From: UBA5069 sp963773745
Lineage (GTDB): Bacteria > Chloroflexota > Anaerolineae > Caldilineales > Caldilineaceae
Reading direction: 5' to 3'
Length of the DNA stretch: 64,000 nt
Assembly (NCBI GenBank): GCA_963773745.1
Contig: CAVZCL010000005.1
Coordinates: forward strand, 2,108,001-2,172,000
Shown here: positions 8,033-18,410 of the stretch, piece by piece
How the letters are laid out: every line of letters begins with the position of its first letter
Numbering within the stretch: the stretch's first letter is position 1
Position numbers and translations under genes: made by a program
Notes under the pieces: model-generated
Databases searched by the model: none
Seen by the model: the letters and a program-made list of their open reading frames with translations, nothing else
What the model was told of the DNA's origin: nothing

Positions 8033-8908
8033 GTGGATGCGCAAACGATGCTCGTCGGCCTCATCGGCTGGCCCGTTCGCCACAGCGTGAGCCCTGCCAT
8101 GCACAACGCTGCGTTTGCCGAACTGGGCATCAACGGGGCCTACGTGCCGCTGCCCGTACCGATTGACGCACCGGAGCGCGTGGGCGAGGCGGTGCTGGGG
8201 TTGCGTGCGCTGGGCTCCGTGGCGCGAACGTCACCGTGCCGCACAAGCAGGCGGTGATGCCCTTCCTGGACGCACTGACGCCGGCGGCAGAGGCAATCGG
8301 CGCTGTAAACACGATTGTGGTCGAGGACGATGGGCGGCTGACCGGCGACAACACGGATGCGGCGGGTTTTGCGGCGGATTTGGCTGCACATGGCGTTGCC
8401 TATGAGGGGCTGCGCGTTAGCGCTCATGGGCGCAGGCGGATCGGCGCGGGCGATCCTCTATGCGCTGCTGCAAGGGGGCGCGGCGCAGGTGACGGTGCTC
8501 AACCGCAACCTGGCGCGCGCCGAGGCGCTGGTTGGCGAATTTTCGGGGCCGGCGCACAACAGCACCCTCTCCGCGCTGCCCTTTCCCGCGGGCGTGGCGA
8601 CAGCGGCAGAGGCCGACCTCATTATCAACTGCACCTCGCTGGGCATGGCGCCCAATGTCGATGGGTTGCCGTGGGATGCGGCGCTGGGCTTTCGCACGGA
8701 GCAGGTGGTCTACGATCTGGTCTACAACCCCGCGCAGACGCGCTTGCTGACGCTGGCGGCCAACGGCGGTGCAACGGCCATCGGCGGGCTGGGGATGCTC
8801 GTTTGGCAGGGCGCGCTGGCCTTCAGGCGCTGGACGGGCGCTGAAGCGCCTGTCGCACGCATGCGGGCGGCGGCGGAGAAGGCCCTGGCGGCGCAAGGGC
8901 GGGCGTAG
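8033..8908 (+). CDS. aroE: Shikimate dehydrogenase, two compensating frameshifts
   Basis: Reduces 3-dehydroshikimate to shikimate with NADPH. GWPVRHSVSPAMHN near the start is the shikimate-binding motif. A missing base near 8216 shifts the frame to VTVPHKQAV (catalytic Lys) and GDNTDAAGF. An extra base near 8416-8419 restores it for the GAGGSARA dinucleotide-binding loop and the C-terminus. The GTG at 8033 is preferred, with GAGGAG seven bases upstream overlapping the aroA stop. The stop TAG lies in a GCGTAGG context like the R1 repeats. It is the last gene before an opposed gene. Confidence 0.86.
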
Positions 8909-8979
8909 GCCCTCCTGGCGGGGGCTTCCACCCTCCAGCCCAGGCTACGAACGTGTGGTCACGGACTTGAGGGATGGCG

Positions 8980-10129
8980 TTACAGACCCTGCGCCTTGCC
9001 AAGCAGCCACTCCTGGGGCAGGAGAGTCTGCCGCGATACGACGCTGCGGCGCTTGTCAATCAAATAGAAGACGAGCAGCAGCGCCGGCAGCAGGTTCATG
9101 AGCAACATATGGGCCATTGTGCCGTACGGGAGCAGCAGCGGCAGGCCAAAGGGGGCCAGCAAGCGTGCCTGCAGGTCGGGATAGAGAAATGGTGCGGCCA
9201 CTGTGGTCACAACCCACAACGCTGCAAGCCGCTTGCGCGACACGCAAATCAGCAGGAAGAGCGGGATCGACACCATGACAATGCGGCTCGTGGGCAACTC
9301 AGGGGAGACCATGGTGGTGAAGAATGAACTGAGCACAATCACCTCAACCAGCGATACCTTGCGCACTGCAAAGAGCAGATAGAGCACGGCAAGTGTCGCC
9401 AAAATCATGATTGTGACGAGCCTCGGCGTATAGAGGCCGACGGCCGCAAGCAGCATCGTGGGGCTGCTGTGGATGGGCGGGTTGATCAGCGTTCGCTGCG
9501 CCCGGCTCGCATAGATGAAGAGATTTGCGGGCCAATAAGCAATGTGGGAGAGTGCAAACACGAGGCCGTAGCTTCCCAGCATGAGCAGCAGCGAGCGCCA
9601 CGTGCGTGCGAAATAGAACGCAAGCGGCAGCACAAAGAACGCACCCAGCCAGCGATAGAGCGTAAGCACGGTGGTCCACAGCGAGCGACGTCGTCGCCCT
9701 GCCCGCCTCGACGCTGATGACGATCATAAGCGTCATCAGGACCACGACGACTTTGTCTTCTGCGTCGATTACGAGAGCGGTGAGCACGAGCGGGTTGAAG
9801 GCGTAGAAGAGCATCACGCCAGTGCGCCAGCCACGCGTCCGCTGCACGGCGTAGCCCAGCACGAATACGATCAACCCGTCAACGAGGGCAAAGGCAGCGC
9901 GCAGCGCAACGGGCGCATCCCACAGCCGGAGCACCGCAGCAAAGAATGCCAGGTTTAATGGTGCAATGTTGGCGTAGTGCGGTGAAACGGGGCCGTCGGC
10001 AGGCGGCAAGTAGGGGTTGATCCCCTCCGCCATCATGCGACCGTAATAGGTGTAAATGCGCAAATCGTCGCGGACATCGGGGAAGAGCAGAATGAGTGCA
10101 ATGCGCAGAGCGACGGCAAGCGCCGCCAC
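8980..10129 (-). CDS. Polytopic membrane protein, glycosyltransferase-like (GT-C type), one frameshift
   Basis: About 380 residues with roughly ten hydrophobic segments. The N-terminal half contains DVRDDLRIYTYYGRMMAEGI followed by NPY, the kind of loop with acidic residues and an NPY seen in GT87/mannosyltransferase-like proteins of actinobacteria and Chloroflexota. The C-terminal half repeats hydrophobic helices and ends in a cytoplasmic tail. The frame changes by one base near 9675-9690 (SVEAGRATTSL joins WTTVLTLYRWLG). The N-terminus is not certain: the GTG at 10129 is used, but the frame is open to about 10228. It sits opposed between aroE and trpB, and its substrate cannot be named. Confidence 0.6.
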
Positions 10130-10332
10130 AAGGAGCGGCAGCTTCCAGAGGCGCGTGGGCGCATTGGGTCGGGTCGGTTTCGCTCTTGCGCAAGAGAGGC
10201 TCGTTCCGGAGTGCGACGCAGGCAGCCTGCGCCGACCTCATTCTGCACGAACGATGAATCAAATGAAAGCGCGCACGGCGCGCGGCAGTGCCAAAGCGGC
10301 GTGCAGCCTTCGCACCATCTGAAAGGGTGAAC

Positions 10333-11584
10333 ATGGCCTACAGCACAGCCCACATCAAATATGACTACGGTGCGTACCCCGACGAAAGCGGCCACTTCGG
10401 CCCCTTCGGTGGCAAGTTTGTGCCCGAGACGCTCATGCCCGCGCTGGATGAGCTGGAGGATGCCTATTTGCGCGCGACGCGGCGATGCCGACTACCGCGC
10501 CGAACTGGAGTATCTGCAGCGCACCTTTGTGGGACGGCCGACGCCGCTCACCTATGCCTCGCGCCTGAGCAAGCATCTTGGCGGCGCGCAGATCTACCTC
10601 AAGCGCGAGGACCTTGCCCACACAGGCGCGCACAAGATCAACAATGCGCTGGGGCAGGCGCTGCTCATGGCGCGCAAGATGAAGAAGACGCGCATTGTGG
10701 CGGAGACGGGCGCAGGCCAGCACGGCGTCGCCACGGCCACCGTGGCCGCCAAGCTGGGCATCGAGTGCGTGGTCTACATGGGCGTGGTCGACATGGCGCG
10801 CCAGCAGCCCAACGTCTTCCGCATGCGGCTGCTTGGCACGGACGTGCGCGGCGTCGAAAGCGGCAGCCAGACGCTCAAGGACGCGATTAACGAGGCCATC
10901 CGCGACTGGGTGACGAATGTGCGCAGCACGCACTACCTGCTGGGCAGCGTGCTCGGGCCGCACCCCTATCCTGCGATGGTGCGCGACTTCCAGAGCGTCA
11001 TCGGCCGCGAGGCGCTGGGCCAGATTCAGGATGGCGCGCAAGGGCCGGGGCGCCTGCCCGATGCGATTGTGGCCTGCGTGGGCGGCGGCAGCAATGCCAT
11101 GGGTATCTTCTACCCCTTCCTGGAGCACGAGCAGGTGCGGCTGATCGGCGTGGAGGCGGGCGGCCACGGCATCGACAGCGGCGCGCACGCGGCCCGCTTT
11201 GCCGATCCCAAGATGGGCCGTCTGGGCGTGCTGCAGGGGACGAAGAGCTTTGTGCTGCAGGATGACGACGGCCAGATTGCGCTCACGCACAGCATTAGCG
11301 CGGGGCTGGACTACGCCAGCGTGGGGCCGGAGCACGCCTGGCTGCGCGAGCTGGGGCGCACCGAGTATACCTACTGCACCGACGACCAGGCCATGGAGGG
11401 CTTCAAGCTGCTCTGCGAGCTTGAGGGCATTATCCCGGCGCTGGAGAGCGCCCACGCCATCGGCCATGTGCTGGATCTCGCGCCGACCATGAAAAAGGAT
11501 CAATCATTCTCGTGAACCTGAGCGGCCGCGGCGACAAGGATTTGAATACGGTGCTTAAGGCGATAGGTGCAGAGCACTGCGTAA
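10333..11584 (+). CDS. trpB: Tryptophan synthase beta chain, two frameshifts
   Basis: The PLP-dependent subunit that joins indole and serine. It starts MAYSTAHIKYDYG at 10333 behind AAAGGGTG. GPFGGKFVPETLMPALDEL is followed by an extra base near 10479-10483. The middle frame has HTGAHKINNALGQAL (PLP lysine), ETGAGQHG and VGGGSNAMG. A missing A near 11502 (CAATCATT instead of CAAATCATT) moves into the C-terminal VNLSGRGDKDLNTV. The true stop is unclear; the frame runs on toward trpA, so the end given is approximate. This is the classical TrpB1 type that partners TrpA. Confidence 0.87.
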
Positions 11585-11700
11585 CGCAAGCGCGCTTCGC
11601 AGCGACGGCCCAGCCGTCGCCATGCACATCGCTGTCGGCTTTGAATGAACGCAATCATGCGGCCACAACCCTGGTCGCTACCCGGAACGGATGGTGCAAT

Positions 11701-12556
11701 ATGTCCAGCGGCACACATACCGGCGTTGACCGAATTTCGGCAGTCTTTGCGCGCGTGCATGGTCGCAGAATCGCGCTGCCTTCATGCCCTACCATGCCAT
11801 GGGCTACCCACAGCCGCAGCGTGACGCTTGAAGGCCATGCGCGCGCTTGGCGAAAGCGGGGCCGACCTCTTCGAGATCGGCATTCCCCACAGCGACCCGC
11901 TGGCCGATGGACCCACGATTCAGACGGCGACGTACGAGGCGCTCATGCAGGGAACGACGCGTCAAGGATTGCCTGGCGATGACCACCGAACTGCGCGCCG
12001 CCGGCATGACGCAGCCCTTTTGCGCCATGACCTACTTCAACCCCCTCATGGCCTATGGCGTGCAGCGCTTTGTCGATGATGCCGTGACCGCCGGCATTGA
12101 CGGGCTGATTGTGCCTGACCTGCCTCCCGAAGAGGCGCATGAGCTTGAGGAGGCATGTCGCACGGCGGGGCTGGCCACAATCTATCTGCTTGCACCCACG
12201 AGCACCGCGGAGCGCATTCGCCTGGTGGCGCAGCATGCCACGGGCTTCATCTATCTGGTGAGCGTCACGGGCATTACCGGCGCGCGTACGGAGTTGCCGC
12301 CCGACCTGGCCGACTTCGTCGGCGCGTGTGCGGCGCGCAGACGCGCCTGCCGCTGGCCGTGGGCTTTGGCATTGGCACCGGCGCGCAGGCCGCGGCCGTG
12401 GCGCAGATTGCCGACGGCGTCATCGTCGGCTCGGCGCTGGTGAAGGCTGCGGGGAGCGAGAGCATCGACGCCGTGCGCACGCTGGGGAAGGAATTGGCCG
12501 CGGGGGTGCGGGGGCAAAAAACAGCTTTAACACAAAGGTCACAGAGAACGACGTAG
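11701..12556 (+). CDS. trpA: Tryptophan synthase alpha chain, about four frameshifts
   Basis: Cleaves indole-3-glycerol phosphate to indole. Pieces in order: RISAVFARVHGR, then (missing base near 11767) AAFMPYHAMGYP, then (missing base near 11827) FEIGIPHSDPLADGPTIQ, then (extra base 11953-11960) GLIVPDLPPEE, LLAPTSTAERI and VSVTGITGAR, then (indel near 12325-12340) GFGIGTGAQAAAVAQIADGV. All catalytic and loop motifs survive, with no nonsense changes, so errors in the sequence are likely. The stop given lies inside repeat R2; if one base were lost from the AAAAAA at 12516-12521 the gene would stop at 12528-12530 instead. Confidence 0.82.
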
Positions 12557-12643
12557 AAACAGGAGAGAAGAGCAACAATGAGGGTATATCTCGTTGTTGC
12601 TCTTCTCTCTGTTTCTCACGTCGTTCTCTGTGACCTTTGTGTC
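12529..12643. repeat. Inverted repeat, family R2, copy 2, between convergent trpA and pucR-type gene
   Basis: ACACAAAGGTCACAGAGAACGACG at the left end is matched by CGTCGTTCTCTGTGACCTTTGTGT at the right end. The arms continue through GAGAGAAGAGCAACAA/TTGTTGCTCTTCTCTC, about 53 bases each with few mismatches and a very short loop. Transcripts from either side would fold into a long hairpin, so it could act as a two-way terminator. Confidence 0.85.
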
Positions 12644-12655
12644 GGCTTTTGGCTG

Positions 12656-14296
12656 TTAAGGGTTCCGCAGCACAGGCCGCAGCTTGAGCGCGAGCTGGAG
12701 CGAGAAGCGCGCGTCGGGGTCGTCCAGATCAAGCTGGGCGATGTTGGAGATCTGCTCGAGGCGGTAGGCCAGCGTGTTGCGGTGGATGTGGAGGCGCGCG
12801 GCGGTCTGGCTCAAGTTGCCGTGGCACTCGAAGAATCCTTCCAGCGTGTCGACCAATTCGGCGTTCTTCTCCCTGTCGTACGCCACAAGCTTGCCCAGCG
12901 TCTTGCGGTAAAAGCGCGCCGCTTCGGGGTTGGTGCCCAACGCCGTCAGCAACTGGTAGAGCCCCAGATCGCCGAAGTAGGTGACGGGCGTTCCTTTCCA
13001 CTCCTTGCCCAGACGCCAGCTTTCGCGCGCCTGCTGCTGGCTGGCCAGCCAGCCGGCCGGGCTGGGGGCGGGGCGCCCAATGCCAATCAGCACGCGGCTG
13101 CGCGCATAGCTGCCCTGAAAGCGCCCCACCAGTTCGGCGGCAATCGCCTTGTGGTCGCGGCCGCTCTTGGGGTTGTCCGTCGGCCAAAAGAGCAGGATGC
13201 CATCATCGCGCCGGCTGAGCGGCAGGTGCAGCTTGTGCTCGCCAATCGCGCGCAGCAGCGGCGCCGGCCACTCGGGAATGCCGCGCGCCTCCACCATCCA
13301 CGCCACATGGGGCTTGGTCAGGTCAAAGCCGAGCGATGCGCCGCGCTGGATCCACGCCTGTTCGTCTGCGACCTCGGCGGCAAGCAGGTCATCGACAAAG
13401 GCGGCGCGCATGCGATCGGAGGCTACTTCGACCGCGAATTGTTTCGCCCACTCAAGGGCCGCCGCCGCCGCACATTGGCTGCAGGCAATCTCTTCCACAG
13501 CGCTCGGCTCGGGGAGGCCGCCTGTCGGTCGCAGCAGCAGGCTGAATCCGCGGACGGTGTCGTTGATGATGATGGGCGTCACAATCAAGTGCGAGTAGTC
13601 GGGGTCAATCCCAATCTCCATCGCGACGGGCGCGGGCGGCTCGTCATGGTTGATGGATTGCTGCACCGCCGATGAGCGCAGCGTGCGCACGTTGGGGAGA
13701 TTGCCCAGCAGCCGCTTCCGGCGCGCCTCGGCCAAATGCTCAAGGCCCGTGGCGGTGGTCACGTCGCCGTCGTCGCGCAGCAGAATCACGGGCTGTTGTG
13801 CAAAATGCTGCACATGTGCGGCAATCTGCGGCAGGCCGCCGCCGGTGAGCGTGACCTGGCTCAATTCGCGCTGCAGCTCGGCCGAGCGCTGTGCAATGTA
13901 GCCGCTGCGGTCGACAATCAGGCGAATGACGGCGCGCTCCACCTGAATGAGCGAGGCGTTGTCGGGCAACTGCAACAAGGGCAAGCGCGTGCTCTCGGCC
14001 GCCGTGGCCGCAGCGCGGTCGGCGCGGCCCAGCACGGCAATTGCGGCAACGCGTGCGCTCTGCAGGCTGAGGACGACGCGGTCGAGCCGCATCTGCGGGT
14101 CCAGCCGGCGCAGGTCGTCCATGTCGACGAGGGCGAGTTCGTTACCGTCCAGCTTGGGGAAGGCGGGGGGACTGGGGCGCAGGCTGCATGCCCAGGTTAC
14201 ACTGCGCGACAGCAAGTCCTCACCGGTAATAATCTCTGTTCCCGGTGGGAGGGCCAGGCGATAGATGTCGTCAATCGTGGTCGTGCTCTTGTACAT
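12656..14296 (-). CDS. PucR/CdaR-family transcriptional regulator
   Basis: A 546-residue protein. The N-terminal PucR-type sensory region (about 1-130, IYRLALPPGTEIITG) is followed by a GAF/GGDEF-like middle part and a C-terminal helix-turn-helix (about 490-540). That region has the family pattern ECHGNLSQTAARLHIHRNTL followed by RLEQI. Known members respond to purines, sugar acids or amino-acid-derived ligands, usually as activators. Its neighbour upstream is a membrane protein on the same strand, separated by a terminator, so it is probably transcribed alone. The ligand and targets cannot be read from the sequence. The position next to trpBA could be coincidental because the genes converge. 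Confidence 0.85.
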   Translation of the reverse strand: MYKSTTTIDDIYRLALPPGTEIITGEDLLSRSVTWACSLRPSPPAFPKLDGNELALVDMDDLRRLDPQMRLDRVVLSLQSARVAAIAVLGRADRAAATAAESTRLPLLQLPDNASLIQVERAVIRLIVDRSGYIAQRSAELQRELSQVTLTGGGLPQIAAHVQHFAQQPVILLRDDGDVTTATGLEHLAEARRKRLLGNLPNVRTLRSSAVQQSINHDEPPAPVAMEIGIDPDYSHLIVTPIIINDTVRGFSLLLRPTGGLPEPSAVEEIACSQCAAAAALEWAKQFAVEVASDRMRAAFVDDLLAAEVADEQAWIQRGASLGFDLTKPHVAWMVEARGIPEWPAPLLRAIGEHKLHLPLSRRDDGILLFWPTDNPKSGRDHKAIAAELVGRFQGSYARSRVLIGIGRPAPSPAGWLASQQQARESWRLGKEWKGTPVTYFGDLGLYQLLTALGTNPEAARFYRKTLGKLVAYDREKNAELVDTLEGFFECHGNLSQTAARLHIHRNTLAYRLEQISNIAQLDLDDPDARFSLQLALKLRPVLRNP

Positions 14297-14420
14297 GGTC
14301 GCACGCCATTATACGCGCCCCTGTCCAACTTGGCTAGAAAGCGAGCCAGCTAAATTGGGCAGTTTGCACCATGAGGAAGGCGGCGCGTCCGCCTGGGGTC
14401 AATTGGGCCTGCATGGGACA

Positions 14421-14465
14421 AGAAAAGGCAAGGACAAACGCATCCCTCTGCGTTCATCCTTGCCT
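14421..14465 (-). terminator. Rho-independent terminator after the 14516-15004 gene
   Basis: On the minus strand a 17-base arm (14465-14449) pairs with 14442-14426 with two mismatches around a 6-base loop, then runs into TTTTCTTG. It separates the membrane protein gene from the PucR-type gene. The rest of 14297-14515 shows nothing else recognisable. Confidence 0.75.
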
Positions 14466-14515
14466 ATTGCGTAACAAATAGCGGCCCGTCGGTCCAGGCT
14501 ACGTGCCGTCCAGCG

Positions 14516-15004
14516 CTATGCGACCTTTACAACCGACGAAGCCATGGCTGCACCCACTGTGCCGCCCCAAACGGAATAGGCCATGACATAGCCAAAGCCA
14601 ACCCAGGAGGGGTCCTGCCCCATGACTGTGGCGAGCAGGAAGAAGACGGCGACGCCCAGCACGATGCCAATCAGGTGCCAGAGGAAGAGCTTGCCGATGG
14701 ACTGACCCTTCGTCAGTGCGCCAACAAGGATCGGCCAGAGCAGAATGCTGAGCGCCGGCAGTGCGCCAATGAGGCCGCCCAGCAACGACTTCCAGTCGCC
14801 AAAGCGCCCCACGGCGAGCTGATAGCCGATAATGGGCCCAATGCCAATCAAGAGCATGGCAGCCACCCAAAGGTAGCCTGTATTGGCCTGGAAGAGCAGA
14901 GCGCCAATCAACGCCATGACGGCGGTGAAGACACCAGCATAAAGCGAGGTGATCCAGGGGTTGGCGGCTGGGCGCGCAACAGGTGCTGTCGTCATAGCAA
15001 GCAT
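14516..15004 (-). CDS. Small membrane protein of unknown function
   Basis: 162 residues with about five hydrophobic segments and an N-terminal cytoplasmic stretch (MLAMTTAPVARPAANPW). The start at 15004 is chosen because AGGAG lies eight bases before it; upstream in-frame codons lack a ribosome site. Small residues (GGLIGALPALSILL, GGTVGAAMASSVV) suggest tightly packed helices. It vaguely recalls Yip1-type membrane proteins, but I cannot assign a family. It is followed by a strong terminator and probably forms its own unit or the end of the exporter operon to its right. Confidence 0.7.
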   Translation of the reverse strand: MLAMTTAPVARPAANPWITSLYAGVFTAVMALIGALLFQANTGYLWVAAMLLIGIGPIIGYQLAVGRFGDWKSLLGGLIGALPALSILLWPILVGALTKGQSIGKLFLWHLIGIVLGVAVFFLLATVMGQDPSWVGFGYVMAYSVWGGTVGAAMASSVVKVA

Positions 15005-15147
15005 GTAGATGACTCCTGGTGGGTAGCGGGTAATCAACCCGCCGTATGAGACACCGCCTGCGTGAGCAAACGGAATGAAGCTAGTATACACCATTGTGTG
15101 CAGTGGCAACAGTGACGCAATCGCGCATTTTACGTATGCGCGTTAGC

Positions 15148-15887
15148 CTACTCCCAGCGGAAAAGGCGCGCCGACAACACGCCGCCCACCACCAGCATCC
15201 CCACAAGTATCCACACCGATTGCCTGTCCCAGCCGCCGCCAAGCCAGAGCGTCTGCAGCAGCGTCACCACGTGGGTCATCGGCAGCCACTGCGCCACGGT
15301 GCGCACGCCCTCGGGCATGAGGACGAGAGGAATGGCCGCACCTGAGAGCATAAACATGGGCAGGTAGAGCATCTGCCCCACGGCGGTTGCCACGCGTGGC
15401 GTGGGCGACAGGCTGGCAACCAGATAGCCGAAGGCCATGAACGAAAATGCACTCAGTGTGAAGCCTGCCAGCACCGCCCACCAGTTGCCTGCAAAGCGCA
15501 TGGCGAAGACCCACGTGGCAATGACAACCAGCAAAGCCATGCTGATGATGGCAACGACAAAGTTGACCGAGATTTCCGACGCGATCCACTGCCAGGATGG
15601 CATGGGCGTGGCCTTGAAGCGGCGCAAAACGCCCGCTCGCGGTTGTTCGCTGTGATCACCGGGATGGTGTTCAGGGCAATCGTGCCGACGATGATCCCTG
15701 CCAGTGCGGGCACCTGCTGGTCAATGTAGCCAAAGTCCGCACCCGGGTAGGGTGCGTTGCCGTTGCCGAAGACAACGCCCAGCAGCATGAGTAGAACGGC
15801 AGGAAAGACGATGGTGAAGAAGAGCGCAATTGGTTCACGCAGGAAGAGGCGGGCCTGCGCAACGACGAGTTTCAGGAAGATTCGCAT
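15148..15887 (-). CDS. ABC-2 type transporter permease, one frameshift
   Basis: About 246 residues, six membrane spans expected. The N-terminal part (LKLVVAQARLFLREPIALFF) is the usual start of drug/polymer exporter permeases. One G is missing near 15629-15633 (GCGTTTTGCGCC for GCGGTTTTGCGCC), after which RRFKATPMP and the long hydrophobic C-terminal half follow. The last helices include the LPMFMLSGAAIPLVLMPE pattern common in ABC-2 proteins. It starts 11 bases after the stop of the ATPase gene, so the two form an exporter pair. Substrate unknown. Confidence 0.82.
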
Positions 15888-15898
15888 TTGCCACCCAC

Positions 15899-16814
15899 CT
15901 AATCACGCAAGCTCTTGCCAGTCAGGGCAATGAAGACATCCTCCAGGTCAGGCTGGAGCGTACGCAGGTTGCGCATGGGCACCCGATGCTCCTCCAGTGC
16001 CAGTACAACCGAGGAGACGAGATTCTCTGCAGTGCCGTAGACCTCGACAACGCCGTTAGCGGTATCCACGCGCTCCACCGTCGGCAGTCGCTCCAGAATC
16101 GCAACGTCGAACGCCGGGCTCTTCTCGAATGCTACGCCGCTCTGGAAGCTGATTGAGTTCATCAGACCACGCGGCGTATCGAGCGCGAACAATCCTGCCG
16201 TGATCGACAATTGCCACACGGTCGCAGAGAATCTCCGCTTCTTCCATGTAGTGCGTAACGAGGACGACGGTCTTGCCCTGCCCGCGGATCTGGCGCACCA
16301 GCTCCCATGTCTGGCGGCGGGCCTGGGGATCGAGTCCGGTGGTCAGTTCATCGAGAAAGACGAGTTCGGGGTCGTTGACGAGCGCGAGGGCAATGAAGAG
16401 GCGCTGCTTCTGGCCGCCGGAAAGCGCCTCGAAGCGGTTATTGCGCTTCTCCCAAATGCCCCAGGTATGGAGCAATGGCTCCCAGGGGATTGTCGTGCGG
16501 TAGAAGCTTGAGAAGAGATCGATCAGCTCCCACACCTTGAGGCGGTGCGGAAGTTCGGCCTCCTGCAGTTGGATGCCTATGCGCTCGGAGAGTGCCTTGC
16601 GCTGTGAGTGCGGATCCATGCCCAGGACGCGAACGGTACCCTCATAGGGCCAGCGAAGCCCCATGATCGTCTCAACGGCGCTTGTCTTGCCTGCACCATT
16701 CGGGCCAACGATTCCGAAGATTTCACCTTGCTGCACGTCAAACGAAATGTCGTCCACCGCGAGGAAATCGGCGTAACGCTTTGTCAGATTGCGCACGGAG
16801 ATGACAGCCGCCAC
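15899..16814 (-). CDS. ABC exporter ATP-binding protein, one frameshift
   Basis: About 304 residues. It has Walker A GPNGAGKTS (about 36-44), signature LSGGQKQR (about 131), Walker B LVFLDELTTGLDP and the switch His in VLVTHYMEEAE. An extra base near 16183-16188 breaks the frame after VDHGRIV; the C-terminal domain then continues (ALDTPRGLMNSI to ALTGKSLRD). The start is GTG at 16814 with AAAGGAGG six bases before it. It pairs with the ABC-2 permease just downstream. Confidence 0.86.
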
Positions 16815-16838
16815 TCCGCCTCCTTTCTGCCCCCAAAG

Positions 16839-17273
16839 CTAAACGGGCAACTCGCCCCACTCCTCCAGCAGCCATCCGGCAATGTCCAAATAGGCGACCG
16901 GCGTCTCCCCGTCGACGAGCACAAGCACAAGCGCTTCGGCCTCATCAACGGCGACTTCGCCCAGGACGCCGCCGTTGCGCGCCAGAGCAACCAACGTGCG
17001 CTCCACCTCTTCGCGGTCAGCCACCGGCTCCGCCGCCGGATCGGGGTAGACGCTCACGCCGTAAAGCTCGAAGTAGACTCCCCCCTCGAGGTAAAGGTCA
17101 ATGTCAAAGCTTGGTGTGTGCGGGGTTCCTTCCGGCGCGTCTGGAAGTGCATCGGCCAGCGAATCCTCCCACACGGAAACTAGAACGATCCGCTCGCCTA
17201 CGAGTTCCGCCAGTTCGTCGAAGGTCTCGTCATCAACGGTCGCGTTGAACATGAATTCGGCTTCGTTGGCCAT
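16839..17273 (-). CDS. Hypothetical acidic protein
   Basis: 144 residues, strongly acidic (many Glu/Asp, as in DDETFDELAELVGER and DIDLYLEGGVYFELYG), no signal peptide or membrane segment. AGGGAG precedes the ATG at 17273 at a good distance. I do not recognise the family. It lies 24 bases upstream of the exporter ATPase gene on the same strand and may be co-transcribed with it. Confidence 0.6.
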   Translation of the reverse strand: MANEAEFMFNATVDDETFDELAELVGERIVLVSVWEDSLADALPDAPEGTPHTPSFDIDLYLEGGVYFELYGVSVYPDPAAEPVADREEVERTLVALARNGGVLGEVAVDEAEALVLVLVDGETPVAYLDIAGWLLEEWGELPV

Positions 17274-17328
17274 GTTGACTCCCTAAAGTCAAACAGTGAT
17301 GAAACGCGGGTTTCATCATGGATTCAGT

Positions 17329-18408
17329 CTAGTCTGCGAATTCGTCGGGCCCATGCACAATCATGCGCACGGGCACGTAGGTGGGGCGCGTGTAGTACTC
17401 GCCGCCTGCCCAGAAGTGGCTGAGCTTGAGCGGCAGCCCCTGGTCAATGAAGAGATTCGGCCCCTCCATGAGGTGCAGGTGCAGGTGCGGCCCGGGCGAT
17501 TGGCCGCTGTTGCCCACGCGCCCCAGCAGCGCGCCACGGCGAATCATCTCACCCTGGTTGACGGCAAGGCTCGCCTGCTGCAGGTGCGCATAATAGGTGA
17601 ACTCGCCGTTGGCATGGCTAATGGCCACGGCGTTCCCCAGCAGGCGGCGGGGATCGTCGCGGAAGATGCGTGGGTCGGGCGCAATCCCCGGGGCCATGTC
17701 GGGCATGTCAAACTGCACAAAGGCCACCTTGCCGCCTGCCGCCGCATAGACCGGCTGATTCCAGCTGGCGTGATCCTCGAGCGTGCGGCCGTCACCGCCA
17801 AAGAAGCGGTTGTCGGGGCGCAGCTTGACGAAGTCGAGCGCAAAGGGCTGGCTGAAGCTCTCCTGTTTGTGCAGGTCCGTCCAATCACCCGCCTGCACGG
17901 CCCACCACGCGCCGTGCAGAGGAAAGTGGACCTCCGTCTGCTGCTCGTGGTGCACGACCGGAATCTGGATGCGCGCCTGGACGTTTTCGCCGCTCATGCC
18001 GCCTTCGCCCTGGGTGCGCGCAATCGCCAGCACCTCGATGAAGCCAAGGCGATCGTGCGCATGGAGCGTAAAGTGGAGCGAACGCAACGCCAGCCCCGTA
18101 CCGGCGGCTATGTCGAGGTTCGCCTCGCCGCTGTGGCGCAGCACAACGGGGTGGGGCCAGCGCTGCTCGAAGAGCAACTGGTGCTCGCGATAGCCGCGAA
18201 AGACAAGCCCCGTCAGTTGCAGGTCGCCGCCCAGAGCCGTTACACCGAGGTCGAAGGCCACCTCCTGCTGCGTGCCCACGTGGGGGAAGGGCAGTGGATC
18301 GTAGGTGGCTGCGTAGAGCTGCTTGGGGCGGCTCTCGAGCAGCAGGCGCGGACCGCCCGCTTCGAGCGGCGCACTTGCATGATCCTGCGGGTTGGGCTGA
18401 TCACTCAC
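17329..18408 (-). CDS. M23-family (LytM-like) peptidase domain protein
   Basis: 359 residues. The C-terminal third carries the M23 pattern: an early catalytic-region segment, then AISHANGEFTYYAHLQQ and GNSGQSPGPHLHLHL, whose HxH is the second metal site. The N-terminal ~150 residues form a separate beta-rich part. No N-terminal signal peptide is visible (starts MSDQPNPQDHASAP), which is unusual for a cell-wall endopeptidase. The protein could be exported another way or have a different substrate. The 3' neighbour is the acidic hypothetical gene. Confidence 0.78.
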   Translation of the reverse strand: MSDQPNPQDHASAPLEAGGPRLLLESRPKQLYAATYDPLPFPHVGTQQEVAFDLGVTALGGDLQLTGLVFRGYREHQLLFEQRWPHPVVLRHSGEANLDIAAGTGLALRSLHFTLHAHDRLGFIEVLAIARTQGEGGMSGENVQARIQIPVVHHEQQTEVHFPLHGAWWAVQAGDWTDLHKQESFSQPFALDFVKLRPDNRFFGGDGRTLEDHASWNQPVYAAAGGKVAFVQFDMPDMAPGIAPDPRIFRDDPRRLLGNAVAISHANGEFTYYAHLQQASLAVNQGEMIRRGALLGRVGNSGQSPGPHLHLHLMEGPNLFIDQGLPLKLSHFWAGGEYYTRPTYVPVRMIVHGPDEFAD

Positions 18409-18410
18409 GG

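Noticed and set aside
11602..11620. GC-rich hairpin GCGACGGC/GCCGTCGC between trpB and trpA as terminator
   Set aside because: It has a 3-base loop and no T-tract, and lies between two genes expected to be co-expressed.
11512..11800. Continuous reading frame from the end of trpB into trpA, suggesting a TrpB-TrpA fusion
   Set aside because: Both flanking genes carry frameshifts, the joining stretch (11560-11700) has no domain-like character, and stop codons occur there in the other frames. A sequence error at the trpB end is the simpler explanation.
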